64,000 bases of DNA from Agelas oroides (taxonomy: Eukaryota > Porifera > Demospongiae > Agelasida > Agelasidae). Shown one piece after another: positions 14,201 to 22,046 of the stretch (positions are counted from its first letter, which is position 1; each line of letters begins with the position of its first letter). Made by a program: the position numbers and the translations under genes. The DNA is taken from positions 3,140,641 to 3,204,640 of the forward strand of contig OX422194.1 in assembly GCA_949130485.1 (NCBI GenBank), read 5' to 3'. The notes beneath the pieces are model-generated. The model was not told where the DNA came from, made no database searches, and saw only the letters and a list, made by a program, of their open reading frames with translations.

Positions 14201-17200
14201 GACTATGAAATGGGGTGCAGTGCCAGTGGGGATAAGTACCCCACTGGGTATACCTCAAGATCTCTGTAAAGTGCAGAGTAGAGATATCATCAATTGAACA
14301 AGGAGGCTCTAGTGTGCATGTTTAGAGTCAAAAGAATCCACTCATGCCTACTTGGTATCATTTCCAGTTAATTACAGATCACAAGCCTCTAAATTGCACT
14401 CCTACCATTCAACTTCCCCACAGGCAGTTTGCCACAATCCAATGATGATTCTTGGAGATGCCATCACAAAATACATATGGATCATTTCCCATTGCTCCAG
14501 AACTGGAGAACCTTGCCAAGTTATCCTGTTGACAACCATACAATACATTCACACAGGGGATTCAGTGTTGCCCTCTGTTCTTCATCAAGTGAGGCATGGT
14601 TGGCTGAATTTGCCTGATCCCTCTGTGTCTCCCTTTTGCTCTCCCTGTTAATGAAATCACACCTCGTTCTTCCTACAGTGCACTAGGGAGATATTCTACA
14701 ATCCCAAGAAAGGTGGACAACAGGATGCTGAAGTAGGAACACATGAATGTGGCACATTTAAGCCTCCCAGCCAGCAGGATGCAATCCACCTAGAACCATA
14801 CCCCCAACAAGGGCGCATTGAACTGCCTCTTCGGTGGCTCGATGCGCTCTTGCCCCAATGATGTGTAGTGATGCCGGGCTTGGAATTAGCAAGCACCAAG
14901 GAAAACCCACATGAGACATCCACACAGAATTTCATACCTGACTGTTTACTCGGCTGTGAGGGCTATAGCCTATCTAGATGTGGTACTTGAATTCATGTAT
15001 GAAGAACTGGCATGGAGAGTATACAACAAGGCATAAAGGGATGCAGCAGCCTTCTCCAGCAACAAGGAATGCTTCAAGGTCAATAAGTCAGTCAAACTTC
15101 ACACAAATCTTCAGAGGTAAAGCAAGGAGAATAAATTGGTGCTCCAGCTGTGATGCCACTAGCCACAACCACCTATCAAAGTTGTTCTTGGACTCCTCCA
15201 TGAAAATGGCGGCAGGCGAGGACCAAGGGAAGGCAGTCAATTAGAAGAAATTATTGGTGGCAACAGTGCTAGGTGATTTCACACTGCAACTTTGAAAATC
15301 AGTGTAAATATAGACAAGTGTGAGTGTGAGGGGCACCACCCTAGTGTTCTGTGTCCATATCAGGGACCAACAGGTGACATTCCAAGAGAAACCCGGGAAA
15401 CCAGAGAGGAAACACAGGGCAAGGACCAGTCAAGCTGGGAGAGCACTAGCAGCATTCCAATCATGTTGTACAGGCTTATTGCTATGCTTCATCAATGAAT
15501 CAATCAATATTATTTGAGTGATTGACATGAATGTTTCAGCTCGTGAGTCTTCCTCAGCTACGGCACAACTGAAGCTAGCTGAAGAAGGTTCAGGAACCAA
15601 AGTTTCCTGTGTACAAACTGTCTTTCTTGCTATGTCAAATTGATTTATTAGCAGTATTCCATCTGCCTACTTTTCTCACTCCATGGGGGTGAGCAACCAA
15701 AAATTAACAATAGTTAGCAGGGAATTACAAGGCATTAGTCTAGATAGCTACCACTGAGATACGTATATGTTTAGTGATTGAAAAGACTACACTTTGCATC
15801 ATTCTAGAACGGTCAGATCCAGAAGGAAAGAGACAATCCCCTGCTGTCAGACACCATCATAGAGGATTGGACTCCGGAACAACAGGGAAGGGGTGGGCTT
15901 CAAATGAGAATGAGTATACTGCTCACATACTGGCATTGGAAAGCAGAATGTCACCAACATAAACAATTGTGCGTCCCGATTCTGACCACCATGTCAACCT
16001 CAGTGAATCTCCCAATCTAGGAAGCTAGACTGGCTGGCCATCCAAATCACAATATGCTGTTCTTCAAATCATCTCTTCATTAGTCTGATAGACTATCACT
16101 ATTCCTCAGTCAGAAGGTCCACAGCGAAAAGCATAAAATCTCTAATTGATACGTCTGACACAGTGCACAAAACATAAGTCAGGAAGTGGCAGCCAAGAGG
16201 ATGCTTGAGCTCATACCACCTAGGTCTTCGTTGCTCACAGAACAGGTTCGTCCCATGTCACCAGGTCGCTTCAATGCCTTTCAGCTTAGTATCAACACAG
16301 GAGCGGCTAATTTCCAATAGTACACGTCCAGCGAAGTTGCCGTTCCTCTGGAAAGTCGCGGCAGTTGTCATGATTGTCACACCTCGTGCATCACATTGTG
16401 AGAAACCAGGAGGCATATAAGCTCGAGATTAATTGAGTAAATCCCACTTTAGACTCGAAGTAGTGTGCAAAAAGGGAGGGCATATTTCATAAGCTTACAG
16501 TATTGCCACAATTTGATTAGAACAAGAACAGTGTATATGCACTCAACTGGCTAAGAACTAACCTACACTGCAAGATAACTTGCCTTGCACTAAGGCACTC
16601 AAGTAATTTGATGTATCCCACCACAAATAGTTAGACCCCCAATAATGTTCACATGCATCATGCATTCAGGTACCCCTCCATACCTGACAGTGGCAGGCAA
16701 ACTGCCATAGTATTCAACCAAGTTTGAGGCAGTTGTTGTATCCCCCATTTCAAGGAACGCCTGGTTCTTTTGCTTGAGCAGCAAGACATTAACCACCCTG
16801 CCAAAAGGGACTCCCAGCAGAACTACCTCCTTCTCTGTCACACCATCAGGAAGATTACGCACGTGGAGTACTTTAGAGGGTTCCACAGCAGTTTCATCCA
16901 TGCGTGGCTGAGGAAGAAGCAAACATATCACTTTCAGAAACACAAGAAGATTGAAACACATCAAAAATCAATGTCACCAACGTTGACATTACAAGTGCGT
17001 ATGTGTACGTATGTAGAGTAAGTTAGCAATCATCGGACGACAGGTATATTCGGACACTCAAACGCGGAGGGAAAACTGCGTAAACATTCGGCGATACCAC
17101 AAGACTGTAGCTGAGGTACGTGGTACGTGGTGTACCAAAAATGACACCCGCGCATTGTTTCCTGTTGGCGCTAGAAGCGATAAAATGGCCGTCCGAAAAA

Positions 17201-20200
17201 CATCAATATTCGGAAAAGTGTATGTATTTTCAGACACTGTTGTTTGTGCCCTCTCTGAAGCTGCTTTTGGAGAGATTTTAGCATCGATACGATGCCCCAA
17301 GACCTCCCCAATTCGCAATATATTTTGGTAGCAGTAGCTGCTTTGAACACTCAGGGGTGCAGCTGAACATGGACCAGTCCGATTCGATCGATATCGGACG
17401 GTGAAATTTGTCATTTCTTGCTGTGTTGTCTCCAAACAAGTTGAAGTCTCCACCATATTAGCATCAGTAGAATCTACAGGCTCTTGGCTACATGCTGGTA
17501 CTTGTCCGGAGTTTGTGCGTTGAGTAGTTCTCGAGATATAAATATATTTAATGTTTCTTTCCATAAACTACGCTGGTTGATTTATGTGCAGCATAAATAG
17601 GTGAGTTCAAACGATATCGTGCAATATCACCGGACAAATACCAGCATGTTGTTCGGACGGCCATTTTATCGCTTCTAGCGCCAACAGGAAACAATGCGCG
17701 GGCGTCATTTTTGGTACACCAGGTACCACGTACCTCAGCTACAGTCTTGTGGTATCGCCGAATGTTTACGCAGTTTTCCCTCCGCGTTTGAGTGTCCGAA
17801 TATATCTGTCGTCCGATGATTGCTAACTTACTCTAATCATTCCAGCCTCTATAAATATACAAGCAGTTACCATGAACAAATGCACACATGTAATAAATAT
17901 ATAACACACTTAAGCACCATCCAAAAACAAGTGACTCCTTTACTATAGACAGAGATGGCGGCTCCACACACATACATGTAACTGAGTGAACCCCAAACTA
18001 TGTGTTGCTGCCAACCACCTAGTGTGACATGTAATAGTACATAGCATGTAACAACATGCACTTTCATCATTTCCTAGTTTGGTATTACCTTTTTGGCAGC
18101 AGAATCGAGCTCCATTTGATTGAGAAAAGTCACTGCACCTACAACACGTTTAAGTAACACTGGTTAATCAAGTACACTTCAATATAGATATTTATTGCTC
18201 AGTTGATGTATTACTCTCCATAGTATTCTCCTGTAGAACTGCCATTAAATATCGCACAACATATATTCGACAATAGTTATTCGACAACAGTTGTTGCCCA
18301 GGGTATCTGCATAAAAATCTCACATTGCATAGCAATATCAGTGTGTGCTTTAATTGGAATTCCGGATAATACCATGTTAGCTCTGTGTGTTGTGACGTCA
18401 GGTACGTGCATATTGATGCATACTTAATTATACACGATTGACAATGGCTATTTGTGTACAGACGTTGATTCTGCCGTTTTGTACACCATCCTGCAACTTT
18501 GAGGCAAAGCAATGTTACTCAAACTCGAAAAGAAAGCATCTATGAAGCATTTATCTTGGGGAAACCTGGCTACTTATGGGTTTTGGCAAGTTATATCTTA
18601 TGCTTGTGGTTGAGAATCGTCCTGCATTGACAGTGTAGTTCAACTGACAAGCGCTATGGTTGAAGGGGCCTGGGCAAAGGGCTACAGGCGAGCAGTGCTC
18701 ACATTTTTGGCCATAAGATGATATGTGTACATGTCATAGCTCATAACCACATGATATTGGCCGTCATTTGACTTACCCATGTATAATTTCATGTGAGCTT
18801 CACGCACAAATTAAGCGCATGTACAAACAGTAGATACCAGGCCCTTTTCTCCAATTTTCCAAACGGGACTGGGAACAAGGCTATGAAAACCTAGGCAGTC
18901 ACCAGCGAATGAGGCTAGTAATTTTCAAGTTTATGAAAACATTCGACGACAGAGCTAAATCGAAAGCTCACCAAAAGCATGCCCAGATGCCACTCGCTAC
19001 AGTGCATTTAAACGAGATAAAATTAGAACTTGGGAATAAAGAGAGGGGAAGGGTGTTTGCTCAAAGATAGTATCGGGAGCTTATGGTATATACACATACA
19101 TATACACATTCAGGCTAACCTTCAGCTGAACCGTCTTCCCGGAAGCGCTGAAATTAACAAAACGAGAATATAAATAAAACATGATACATGCCAATGTACA
19201 CATACCGTAATTATTCAAACTCTACGTAAGTTGAAAAAAATATATAGGTTGTGACCTTACATTAGATTGGATTTTATCATAAATTCCTGAAATTGAATTT
19301 CTTGCGTACAATTAGATCTTACGTTGCATAAGAATCACAATAAGGCCTGCTCTGGTAAGCTAGGTAAGGGTATAGCTGGTTTTTCCTAGAATTGTGTACA
19401 GAAACACAATACGTGGAACGCGAAGGCAGCTTTCGCAACCCTTATAGGTGTGTAGCTGGTTTTTACTAAAATTGTGTACAGACCTCGTCCAATTCTGTAA
19501 CCAATGAAGGCAGTACCAAGTGCCCTTCGCTACCTAGGTAAGTGTACTGCTGGCTTTTCCTCGAATTGTGTACATACCTTGTCGAACTCTGCGACCAATG
19601 AAGGTTGCACCAAGCGTAGCTACATATGATAAGTGTATAACTGTTCTTCGCCGAACTATGAAGACAGTTACATCTGTTTGTGAGACTGGGAGGAAGGTCA
19701 CGAAGGTTGGAGGTTGGCTTCGGTCATTATCTTAAGCTAAATTGAATTAGCGTAAATAAATTAAGACTCCGATTCATGATAAATTCCTGAAATTGAATTT
19801 CTTATATTAAATTGGATCATACGTAGTATCAGAATAATTACGGTACACTATCTTGCATGTCTACTACCCAACTCATATTACACAAGAAAAGAAAAAATCA
19901 CTAAAAAGAGATGGAGGAATGGCATGCCAAAAAGTACCCAACAAGGGAGGATATACTAGAAAGATGCTGAATCATCCTGGGGTGAGCCTCAGTGAGTAGC
20001 AGATTGCATTTGGGATACCCACACAGACAGGCAGCTATTCGTCCAGCCAGACTACTATGGCTACACTGGCATGGGCTAAGCTTCATAGTCAAACCATGAG
20101 CTAGCAGGGGGACCCTGCAAATAATGTATGAGCGGTCATGCCAAGTGCGTACCTGAAGCTAGCGTACATCCTGCTTCCTGTCACTCGTAGCCTGCCTTGT

Positions 20201-22046
20201 CACGTGATCGTCAGACTCAGCTGGCAATGTTATTACATGCTTGTAACCACTACTAAATTGTCAATATGTCATTTCAAATTCTGGGGTTGGTTGAAAGAAA
20301 TATTCTTCTTAGGCTTAGGTCTAACTGTAACTGAGATTATAGCACTTTGCGTGGGCGGATCAAAAGCACCGGTAGGCACTGTATATCAGATACATGCACT
20401 CCTGAAGCCATAATATGCACAGGTGTGCATGTATATCCCTTTGATCTCTGATACAGTGCACTGCTCTTTAAATCTTGATAATGCAAGACAGCTGCATAAA
20501 AGTCAATTATACATAACCCAGAGCAAAACAGTTTTAAACATGGACCAGACCACTTACAGGTTAAGTTACAAACTAAAATACTACAGTAGTCAAAAGTCAC
20601 AAAAACTCTCAAACTCCTGTTCACTCAGCATGTTCTCTTTGCCGTGTGGTTTAGTAGTCTGGTTTACTGGTCCCTGATAAATGTTAATATGACATCCGTA
20701 GCACTGAAAACCTGAAAAAGTAGGACTATTTGCTGTGGAGTGTACAGCTGCCATGGACTGAAAGTAATTGGCAGGCAATGACACTGCATTTGAAAGTCCA
20801 CAAACTCGGGATTCTTCTTATCAAGAAAATTCGGATACCATGGATTCTCTGTAGTCATGTGCCTCAAAATCCCTGTTAAAAGACTGTAAATTGTCTTTGG
20901 AGAGTACCTCTCCCCTTCCTTATTCCTCGTCTCTGCAACATACACAGGAAGCCAAGTATTTAGCTCATCGGCAAGGCACTCGGCATGTAACACTACCTCA
21001 GGACACTTCTCGACGGCGGTATCTAAGCTATTATGCCACTTCCACCAATCACGTAGGTTGTTCATGGCCCACCGGGTATTTAGCTGAGTGTTCCTCGGTG
21101 CGTACGGCTTCGCCAAATTTCCAACGTTTCTGGGTTTACTACTGCGAAGCGTTGACCTTTCTTGCTGCTCTCGCCCTCGTTCTCACTGCCTACTGACACA
21201 TATTTCTTCTTGTGTTTCCTCCCGCTGGTCTTTTTCGGCTGCAACGACCGCTTTCTCTTGATCGGTTCGACAAAGTCGTCTTCACCGCTACTGCTGCTAC
21301 TCCAACCGTCAGGGGCTACACTAAACCTCACTTTTTCATCTTCGCTAAGCTTCTTCCTACAACCTATTGGTACTTGGATCTGGCAGTTATCATCTCTCCT
21401 TTTCAGAGCCATCATATAGCAGAAAACTGAGCTACACTGGCACTGCTATGCTGCAAGTATTAGTTATATGCTACTATACAGAATGCACGCGCATTTAGAA
21501 TGTTCTAGAACACATGCACGTGTACACTCCAGTCTAATTAGAAGCCCACACAAAGTGCTATAAACAATTTATAGCACGCCTACTCGCGCTGTATCTGATT
21601 TACAGTCACTCGCCCTCGGGCGCTACGCGCCCTCGGGCTCGTGACTGTAAATCAGATACAGCACTCCTAGGCGTGCTATAACTATTACATAACATCAAAA
21701 AAGTACAGAAACAAGACTTAAAAAAACATTAAAAATGTAAAAAGATGTAGGGATGGCATGCCAAAAAGTATGCAAACAAGGTAGGGATGATATAGTGAAG
21801 GTAAATTTACAAAGCCCTATCCCTACATCTTTTTACATTACAGTTGCAAACTAGTGTGAAAACGATGCAGGGATGAGGCTTTGTATAAAGTCACAAAAAA
21901 GTTTTCTGAATGAAAACAAGCGCATTTCACACCCACTAAATGAACACTGAACAATATACAGCCTTCTACATAAAAGACGATCCATATATGCCATGTCCAG
22001 CAGCAATATATTAAGGGTTCATGCTTACCTTATCTCCTTGAGACAT
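843..22046 (-). CDS. PTBP1-like: PTBP-family RNA-binding protein, 16 coding exons, 3' end outside window
   Basis: Polypyrimidine-tract-binding proteins are nuclear hnRNPs that bind CU-rich RNA through four RRMs and mainly repress exons. Sixteen exons (22029-22046, 19120-19147, 18089-18132, 16684-16907, 12947-13001, 12422-12619, 12031-12082, 11298-11356, 9105-9205, 8687-8778, 7403-7432, 6293-6414, 5958-5991, 3497-3589, 1052-1149, 843-893) join into 1299 nt, 433 codons, with matching phases at every junction. RRM1 is about residues 43-118 (VLHVRNLP), RRM2 169-247 ([18 protein letters not shown]) and RRM3 331-406 ([16 protein letters not shown]). The last exon ends in SSPLHRFK, the residues that precede RRM4 in the family, so RRM4 lies left of base 1. 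Family identity is strong. The first two or three exons are less certain because the N-terminus is poorly conserved. Confidence 0.93.
1052..1149 (-). CDS. PTBP exon 15, end of RRM3
   Basis: A 98-nt exon encoding [20 protein letters not shown] and then [13 protein letters not shown], matching the family pattern LNGxKLxGKxIRxTLSKHQxVQLP. The donor was placed at aat|gtatgt because it gives phase 0, which the next exon needs. Confidence 0.94.
1749..2415. mobile_element. Foldback element, about 200-bp inverted arms
   Basis: Arms 1749-1961 and 2234-2415 are inverted copies of each other (for example AATAAAATTAGTATGT near the left end and its complement near the right end, and GGCGGCTGCTCGGTGGAGTA deeper in). 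A further inverted pair lies inside, at about 2014-2040 and 2148-2175. No coding capacity. It sits in the PTBP intron between exons 15 and 14. Confidence 0.85.
2462..2613. mobile_element. 152-bp palindromic MITE
   Basis: Almost a perfect palindrome from GGGTGTCTCTAATCGCTGG to its complement, rich in GGAATGGAA motifs. The terminal GGGTGTCTCTA(A/T)TC(G/A)CTGGACT is shared with the element at 33402-34193. Confidence 0.85.
2629..3247. mobile_element. MULE-like MITE, 619 bp, 9-bp target duplication
   Basis: Terminal inverted repeats begin TAGTCTCGTGCCCAG, with a longer matching region of about 70 bp (caagtcaaaccacca and its complement). It is flanked by the 9-bp direct repeat AACAGTACT at 2620-2628 and 3248-3256. 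A 9-bp duplication is typical of Mutator-like elements. Contains a 38-bp tandem duplication at 2686-2761. Confidence 0.88.
2686..2761 (+). repeat. 38-bp tandem duplication
   Basis: Two consecutive copies of a 38-bp segment that starts gaatttcttgtcactaacac, inside the left part of the 2629-3247 element. Confidence 0.9.
3497..3589 (-). CDS. PTBP exon 14, RRM3
   Basis: A 93-nt exon encoding [20 protein letters not shown] and then IQF, the RRM3 core. Acceptor ccccttag, donor gtgagt. The family's QAQLAMSHL segment is replaced by a more divergent stretch (KEPQHTQT). Confidence 0.95.
4568..5045. mobile_element. TA-flanked MITE, 'CCGTA' group (copy 1 of the GCCCACC type)
   Basis: Ends CCACAGCCTCGCAAAAG and CTTTCGCGAGACTACAG, flanked by TA on both sides. 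The interior matches 23374-23875 over most of its length (for example caatttcctgtat and ggtcaaagtttactcaaa). Non-coding. Confidence 0.8.
5046..5110 (+). repeat. (GTAT)n microsatellite
   Basis: About fifteen tandem GTAT units directly against the right end of the 4568-5045 MITE. Confidence 0.95.
5958..5991 (-). CDS. PTBP exon 13, 34-nt RRM3 microexon
   Basis: Exactly 34 nt, encoding [11 protein letters not shown] plus the first base of Gly. The acceptor is ctcttcaag, preceded by a long CU-rich stretch (about 6000-6130), and the donor is gtatgt. The corresponding vertebrate exon (PTBP1 exon 11, PTBP2 exon 10) also has 34 nt and encodes VTPQSLFILFG. Skipping 34 nt shifts the frame of everything downstream. 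Confidence 0.9.
6293..6414 (-). CDS. PTBP exon 12, linker and start of RRM3
   Basis: A 122-nt exon: an Ala/Gly-rich linker, then [11 protein letters not shown], the RNP2 strand of RRM3. Acceptor gcctttag; donor aag|gttcgt is weaker than the others in this gene. Confidence 0.92.
6932..7028. mobile_element. MULE-like MITE, 97 bp
   Basis: Foldback element with ends TAATCTCGCAAGC and GCTTGCGAGACTA, flanked by ACAAGCAAGG and ACAAGTAAGG (one mismatch in 10). Lies in the PTBP intron between exons 12 and 11. Confidence 0.8.
7403..7432 (-). CDS. PTBP exon 11, 30-nt linker microexon
   Basis: Ten codons' worth of linker ([10 protein letters not shown]) between gatccag acceptor and gtaggt donor, phase 1 on both sides. 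Skipping it would keep the frame, so it could be alternatively used; that is inference. Confidence 0.75.
8154..8222 (+). pseudogene. Remnant of hAT transposase BED zinc finger
   Basis: The frame reads [20 protein letters not shown] then LC, which fits the start of a BED zinc finger: aromatic residues in SxVWxYF and the first Cys pair region KxRCKLC. An ATG at 8137 lies upstream but in a different frame (stop after five codons), so a small deletion separates them. After this point the sequence becomes a GT repeat and all later zinc ligands and the catalytic domain are missing. Confidence 0.72.
8236..8355 (+). repeat. (GT)n microsatellite inside the hAT element
   Basis: Imperfect GT/TG repeat of about 120 bp, with GC-containing interruptions toward the right end (gcatgcgtgcgtg). 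It accounts for the long open frames of alternating Cys/Val or Thr/His on both strands here. Confidence 0.95.
8687..8778 (-). CDS. PTBP exon 10, RRM2-RRM3 linker
   Basis: Begins with [12 protein letters not shown], the signature right after RRM2 in PTBP proteins, then a Ser/Ala/Gly-rich linker. Acceptor ttgtgcag, donor gtatgt. A palindromic transposon ends about 100 bp downstream in the following intron. Confidence 0.94.
9105..9205 (-). CDS. PTBP exon 9, end of RRM2
   Basis: A 101-nt exon encoding [20 protein letters not shown] and a following [11 protein letters not shown], nearly invariant across PTBP proteins. Acceptor ttttccag, donor gtaatt. Confidence 0.96.
9315..9444. mobile_element. 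Small TA-flanked MITE
   Basis: Inverted ends GTGGAACCCCCTC and GAGGGAGTTCCAC, about 130 bp in total, next to TA dinucleotides. Ends of the CAGTGGAAC type are common among mariner-derived MITEs; the assignment is tentative. Confidence 0.55.
9874..10102. mobile_element. Foldback MITE, about 46-bp arms
   Basis: Arms 9874-9919 and 10057-10102 are inverted (AAGAGCGCA ... TGCGCTCTT at the tips, GTGTAACTCCA against TGGAGTTACAC at the inner ends). No coding capacity and no clear target duplication. Confidence 0.75.
10759..10935. repeat. Repeat related to the core of the 39.3-kb MITE
   Basis: Shares TGTGGCAGTCCC, a following GTAGAAATYGAA and GCTGAACTTYCGTTAAG with 39517-39620. It has its own loose inverted symmetry (aactttcgttaag against cttaacggaaatt). 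Confidence 0.6.
11298..11356 (-). CDS. PTBP exon 8, RRM2
   Basis: A 59-nt exon encoding [19 protein letters not shown], the RNP1-equivalent strand and second helix of RRM2. Acceptor ttttacag, donor gtgagt. Confidence 0.93.
12031..12082 (-). CDS. PTBP exon 7, RRM2
   Basis: A 52-nt exon ([17 protein letters not shown]) with acceptor tctctacag and donor gtaagt. It is the middle of RRM2 and matches the family pattern IFSKFGxVLKIxTFxKN. Confidence 0.94.
12422..12619 (-). CDS. PTBP exon 6, linker and start of RRM2
   Basis: Sixty-six codons: a Gly/Ser/Ala/Pro-rich linker, then [21 protein letters not shown], the RNP2 strand and first helix of RRM2. The exon must end at CAC CAG because the next exon begins with IFSKYG in phase 0. 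The base pair after CAG is GC, so this donor is gctagt, a GC-AG intron. Confidence 0.93.
12947..13001 (-). CDS. PTBP exon 5, end of RRM1
   Basis: A 55-nt exon encoding [18 protein letters not shown], which matches the last beta strand of PTBP RRM1 (family pattern YIQxSNHxELKT). Acceptor atttacag, donor gttagc. The intron before it is about 3.7 kb and holds a gypsy-like fragment and two SINEs. Confidence 0.93.
13172..13252 (-). repeat. tRNA-derived SINE head
   Basis: On the minus strand an A-box-like TAGTTCAGTGATAG is followed by a B-box-like GGGTTGAATTACC about 35 nt later, the layout of a tRNA-derived SINE promoter. The B box is imperfect and there is no complete cloverleaf, so it is not called a tRNA gene. 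Confidence 0.5.
13400..13562 (-). repeat. tRNA-derived SINE
   Basis: On the minus strand, TATGCAGTGGTAGAAC (A box) and GGGCTCAATTCCC (B box) are spaced as in a tRNA, followed by a SINE-like body. It resembles the copy at 13172-13252 in layout. Confidence 0.6.
13762..14650 (+). pseudogene. Decayed Ty3/gypsy-type pol fragment
   Basis: An open stretch at 13762-14037 resembles the region after the reverse-transcriptase catalytic box of Ty3/gypsy elements: a helix with CLEKTGLHL, then a sheet ending FLAYEV, then VDKVKAV. Further on, in other frames, there is TDHKPL-like sequence (RNase H region, about 14370-14395). Several stops and frameshifts separate the pieces, so it is an old, inactive copy. 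No LTRs were recognised. It lies in the PTBP intron between exons 5 and 4. Confidence 0.6.
14651..16598. other. Intron sequence, no gene recognised
   Basis: Continuation of the large PTBP intron. It contains only short open frames. 16240-16420 has weak resemblance to 36236-36400 (tttcagctt..tatcaacac and cgaccagcgaag-like segments), suggesting old repeat material. Nothing else supportable. Confidence 0.4.
16684..16907 (-). CDS. PTBP exon 4, most of RRM1
   Basis: Encodes [12 protein letters not shown] followed by [16 protein letters not shown] (RNP2 strand and helix 1) and [10 protein letters not shown] (RNP1-equivalent strand), as in PTBP RRM1. The acceptor is ttcctcag and the donor cag|gtatgg. 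It ends two bases into a codon that the next exon completes. Confidence 0.93.
17016..17833. mobile_element. TA-flanked element with 182-bp inverted repeats
   Basis: Arms 17016-17197 and 17652-17833 are nearly identical inverted copies beginning GAGTAAGTTAGCAATCATCG, flanked by TA on each side. The 450-bp middle contains the longest non-repeat open frame nearby (168 codons, minus strand, 17058-17564), with several Cys but no domain I can name; a third of it is arm sequence. Lies between PTBP exons 4 and 3. Confidence 0.85.
18089..18132 (-). CDS. PTBP exon 3, N-terminal
   Basis: A 44-nt exon with acceptor gtgcag and donor gtaata. It encodes [15 protein letters not shown] and joins in phase 0 to PRMDE of the next exon, giving a basic KKPR stretch that could act as a nuclear signal. 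It contains an internal in-frame ATG. Confidence 0.75.
18190..18885 (-). repeat. Dispersed repeat, inverted copy of 29.5-29.9 kb
   Basis: Segments such as tatgggttttggcaagtt (18577) appear in reverse complement at about 29590. The right part (18690-18885), with gataccaggcccttttctcc, recurs inverted at 26572-26745. The ends resemble the TAGCCTCGTTCCCAGGC terminal motif. Confidence 0.65.
19120..19147 (-). CDS. PTBP exon 2, 28-nt microexon
   Basis: Flanked by a tttcag acceptor and a gttagc donor; it encodes RFREDGSAE plus one base. With the next exon the frame stays open. It lies just outside a MITE that starts at 19205. It could be 5' UTR if translation starts in the next exon. Confidence 0.6.
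19205..19843. mobile_element. TA-flanked MITE, 'CCGTA' group (ATTATTC type, copy 1)
   Basis: Ends CCGTAATTATTC and GAATAATTACGG, flanked by TA. The interior matches 40012-40424 closely (acattagattggat, gatcttacgttgcataagaa). This copy is longer because a segment with TAAGTGTATAGCTGGTTTTTCC is repeated several times at about 19362-19640. Confidence 0.88.
20590..21415 (-). pseudogene. Crypton-related (DUF3504-type, ZMYM/KCTD1-like) protein fragment
   Basis: From 21415 the frame reads a Ser-rich and Lys/Arg-rich N-terminus, then [11 protein letters not shown]. It shifts by one base near 21116-21125 and continues [42 protein letters not shown] and [10 protein letters not shown]. This is the N-terminal (SAM-like, DNA-binding) half of the tyrosine-recombinase-related domain found in Crypton transposons and in ZMYM2-4, QRICH1 and KCTD1-related proteins. 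The catalytic half is absent: within about 80 bp the sequence reaches a short tail ([16 protein letters not shown]) of the type seen at the end of such proteins. Frameshift plus internal deletion indicate a non-functional copy. It lies in PTBP intron 1. Confidence 0.7.
21569..21681. repeat. Long hairpin, about 50-bp arms
   Basis: GCTGTATCTGATTTACAGTC and its complement face each other across a GC-rich loop (ccctcgggcg repeated), with outer arms TATAGCACGCC and GGCGTGCTATA. It may be a small foldback element of its own. Confidence 0.85.
22029..22046 (-). CDS. PTBP exon 1, probable start codon
   Basis: An 18-nt coding segment, ATG plus five codons (MSQGDK), ending in AAG before a gtaagc donor. 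It is in phase 0, which fits the next exon exactly. It was chosen because it supplies an ATG and a consensus donor in the right phase; homology cannot confirm so short a piece. An alternative start is the in-frame ATG at 18113-18115. Confidence 0.55.

Larger units (their letters stand above)
20340..21689. mobile_element. 1.35-kb insert carrying a Crypton/DUF3504-related fragment
   Basis: Bounded by TA on both sides against the empty site at 7845. It contains an inverted pair, TATAGCACTTTGCGTGGGC at 20338-20356 and its near-complement at 21544-21562, and a strong foldback at its right end (21569-21681). Carries the minus-strand pseudogene at 20590-21415. Confidence 0.8.
20217..21887. repeat. 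Palindromic dispersed repeat, copy B (interrupted by a 1.35-kb insert)
   Basis: Left part 20217-20339 matches 7737-7846, and the right part 21690-21887 matches 7847 onward. The junction in copy A reads straight through (gagattaacatt), so 20340-21689 is an insertion with a TA duplication. The right arm is cut off at 21887. Confidence 0.85.
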
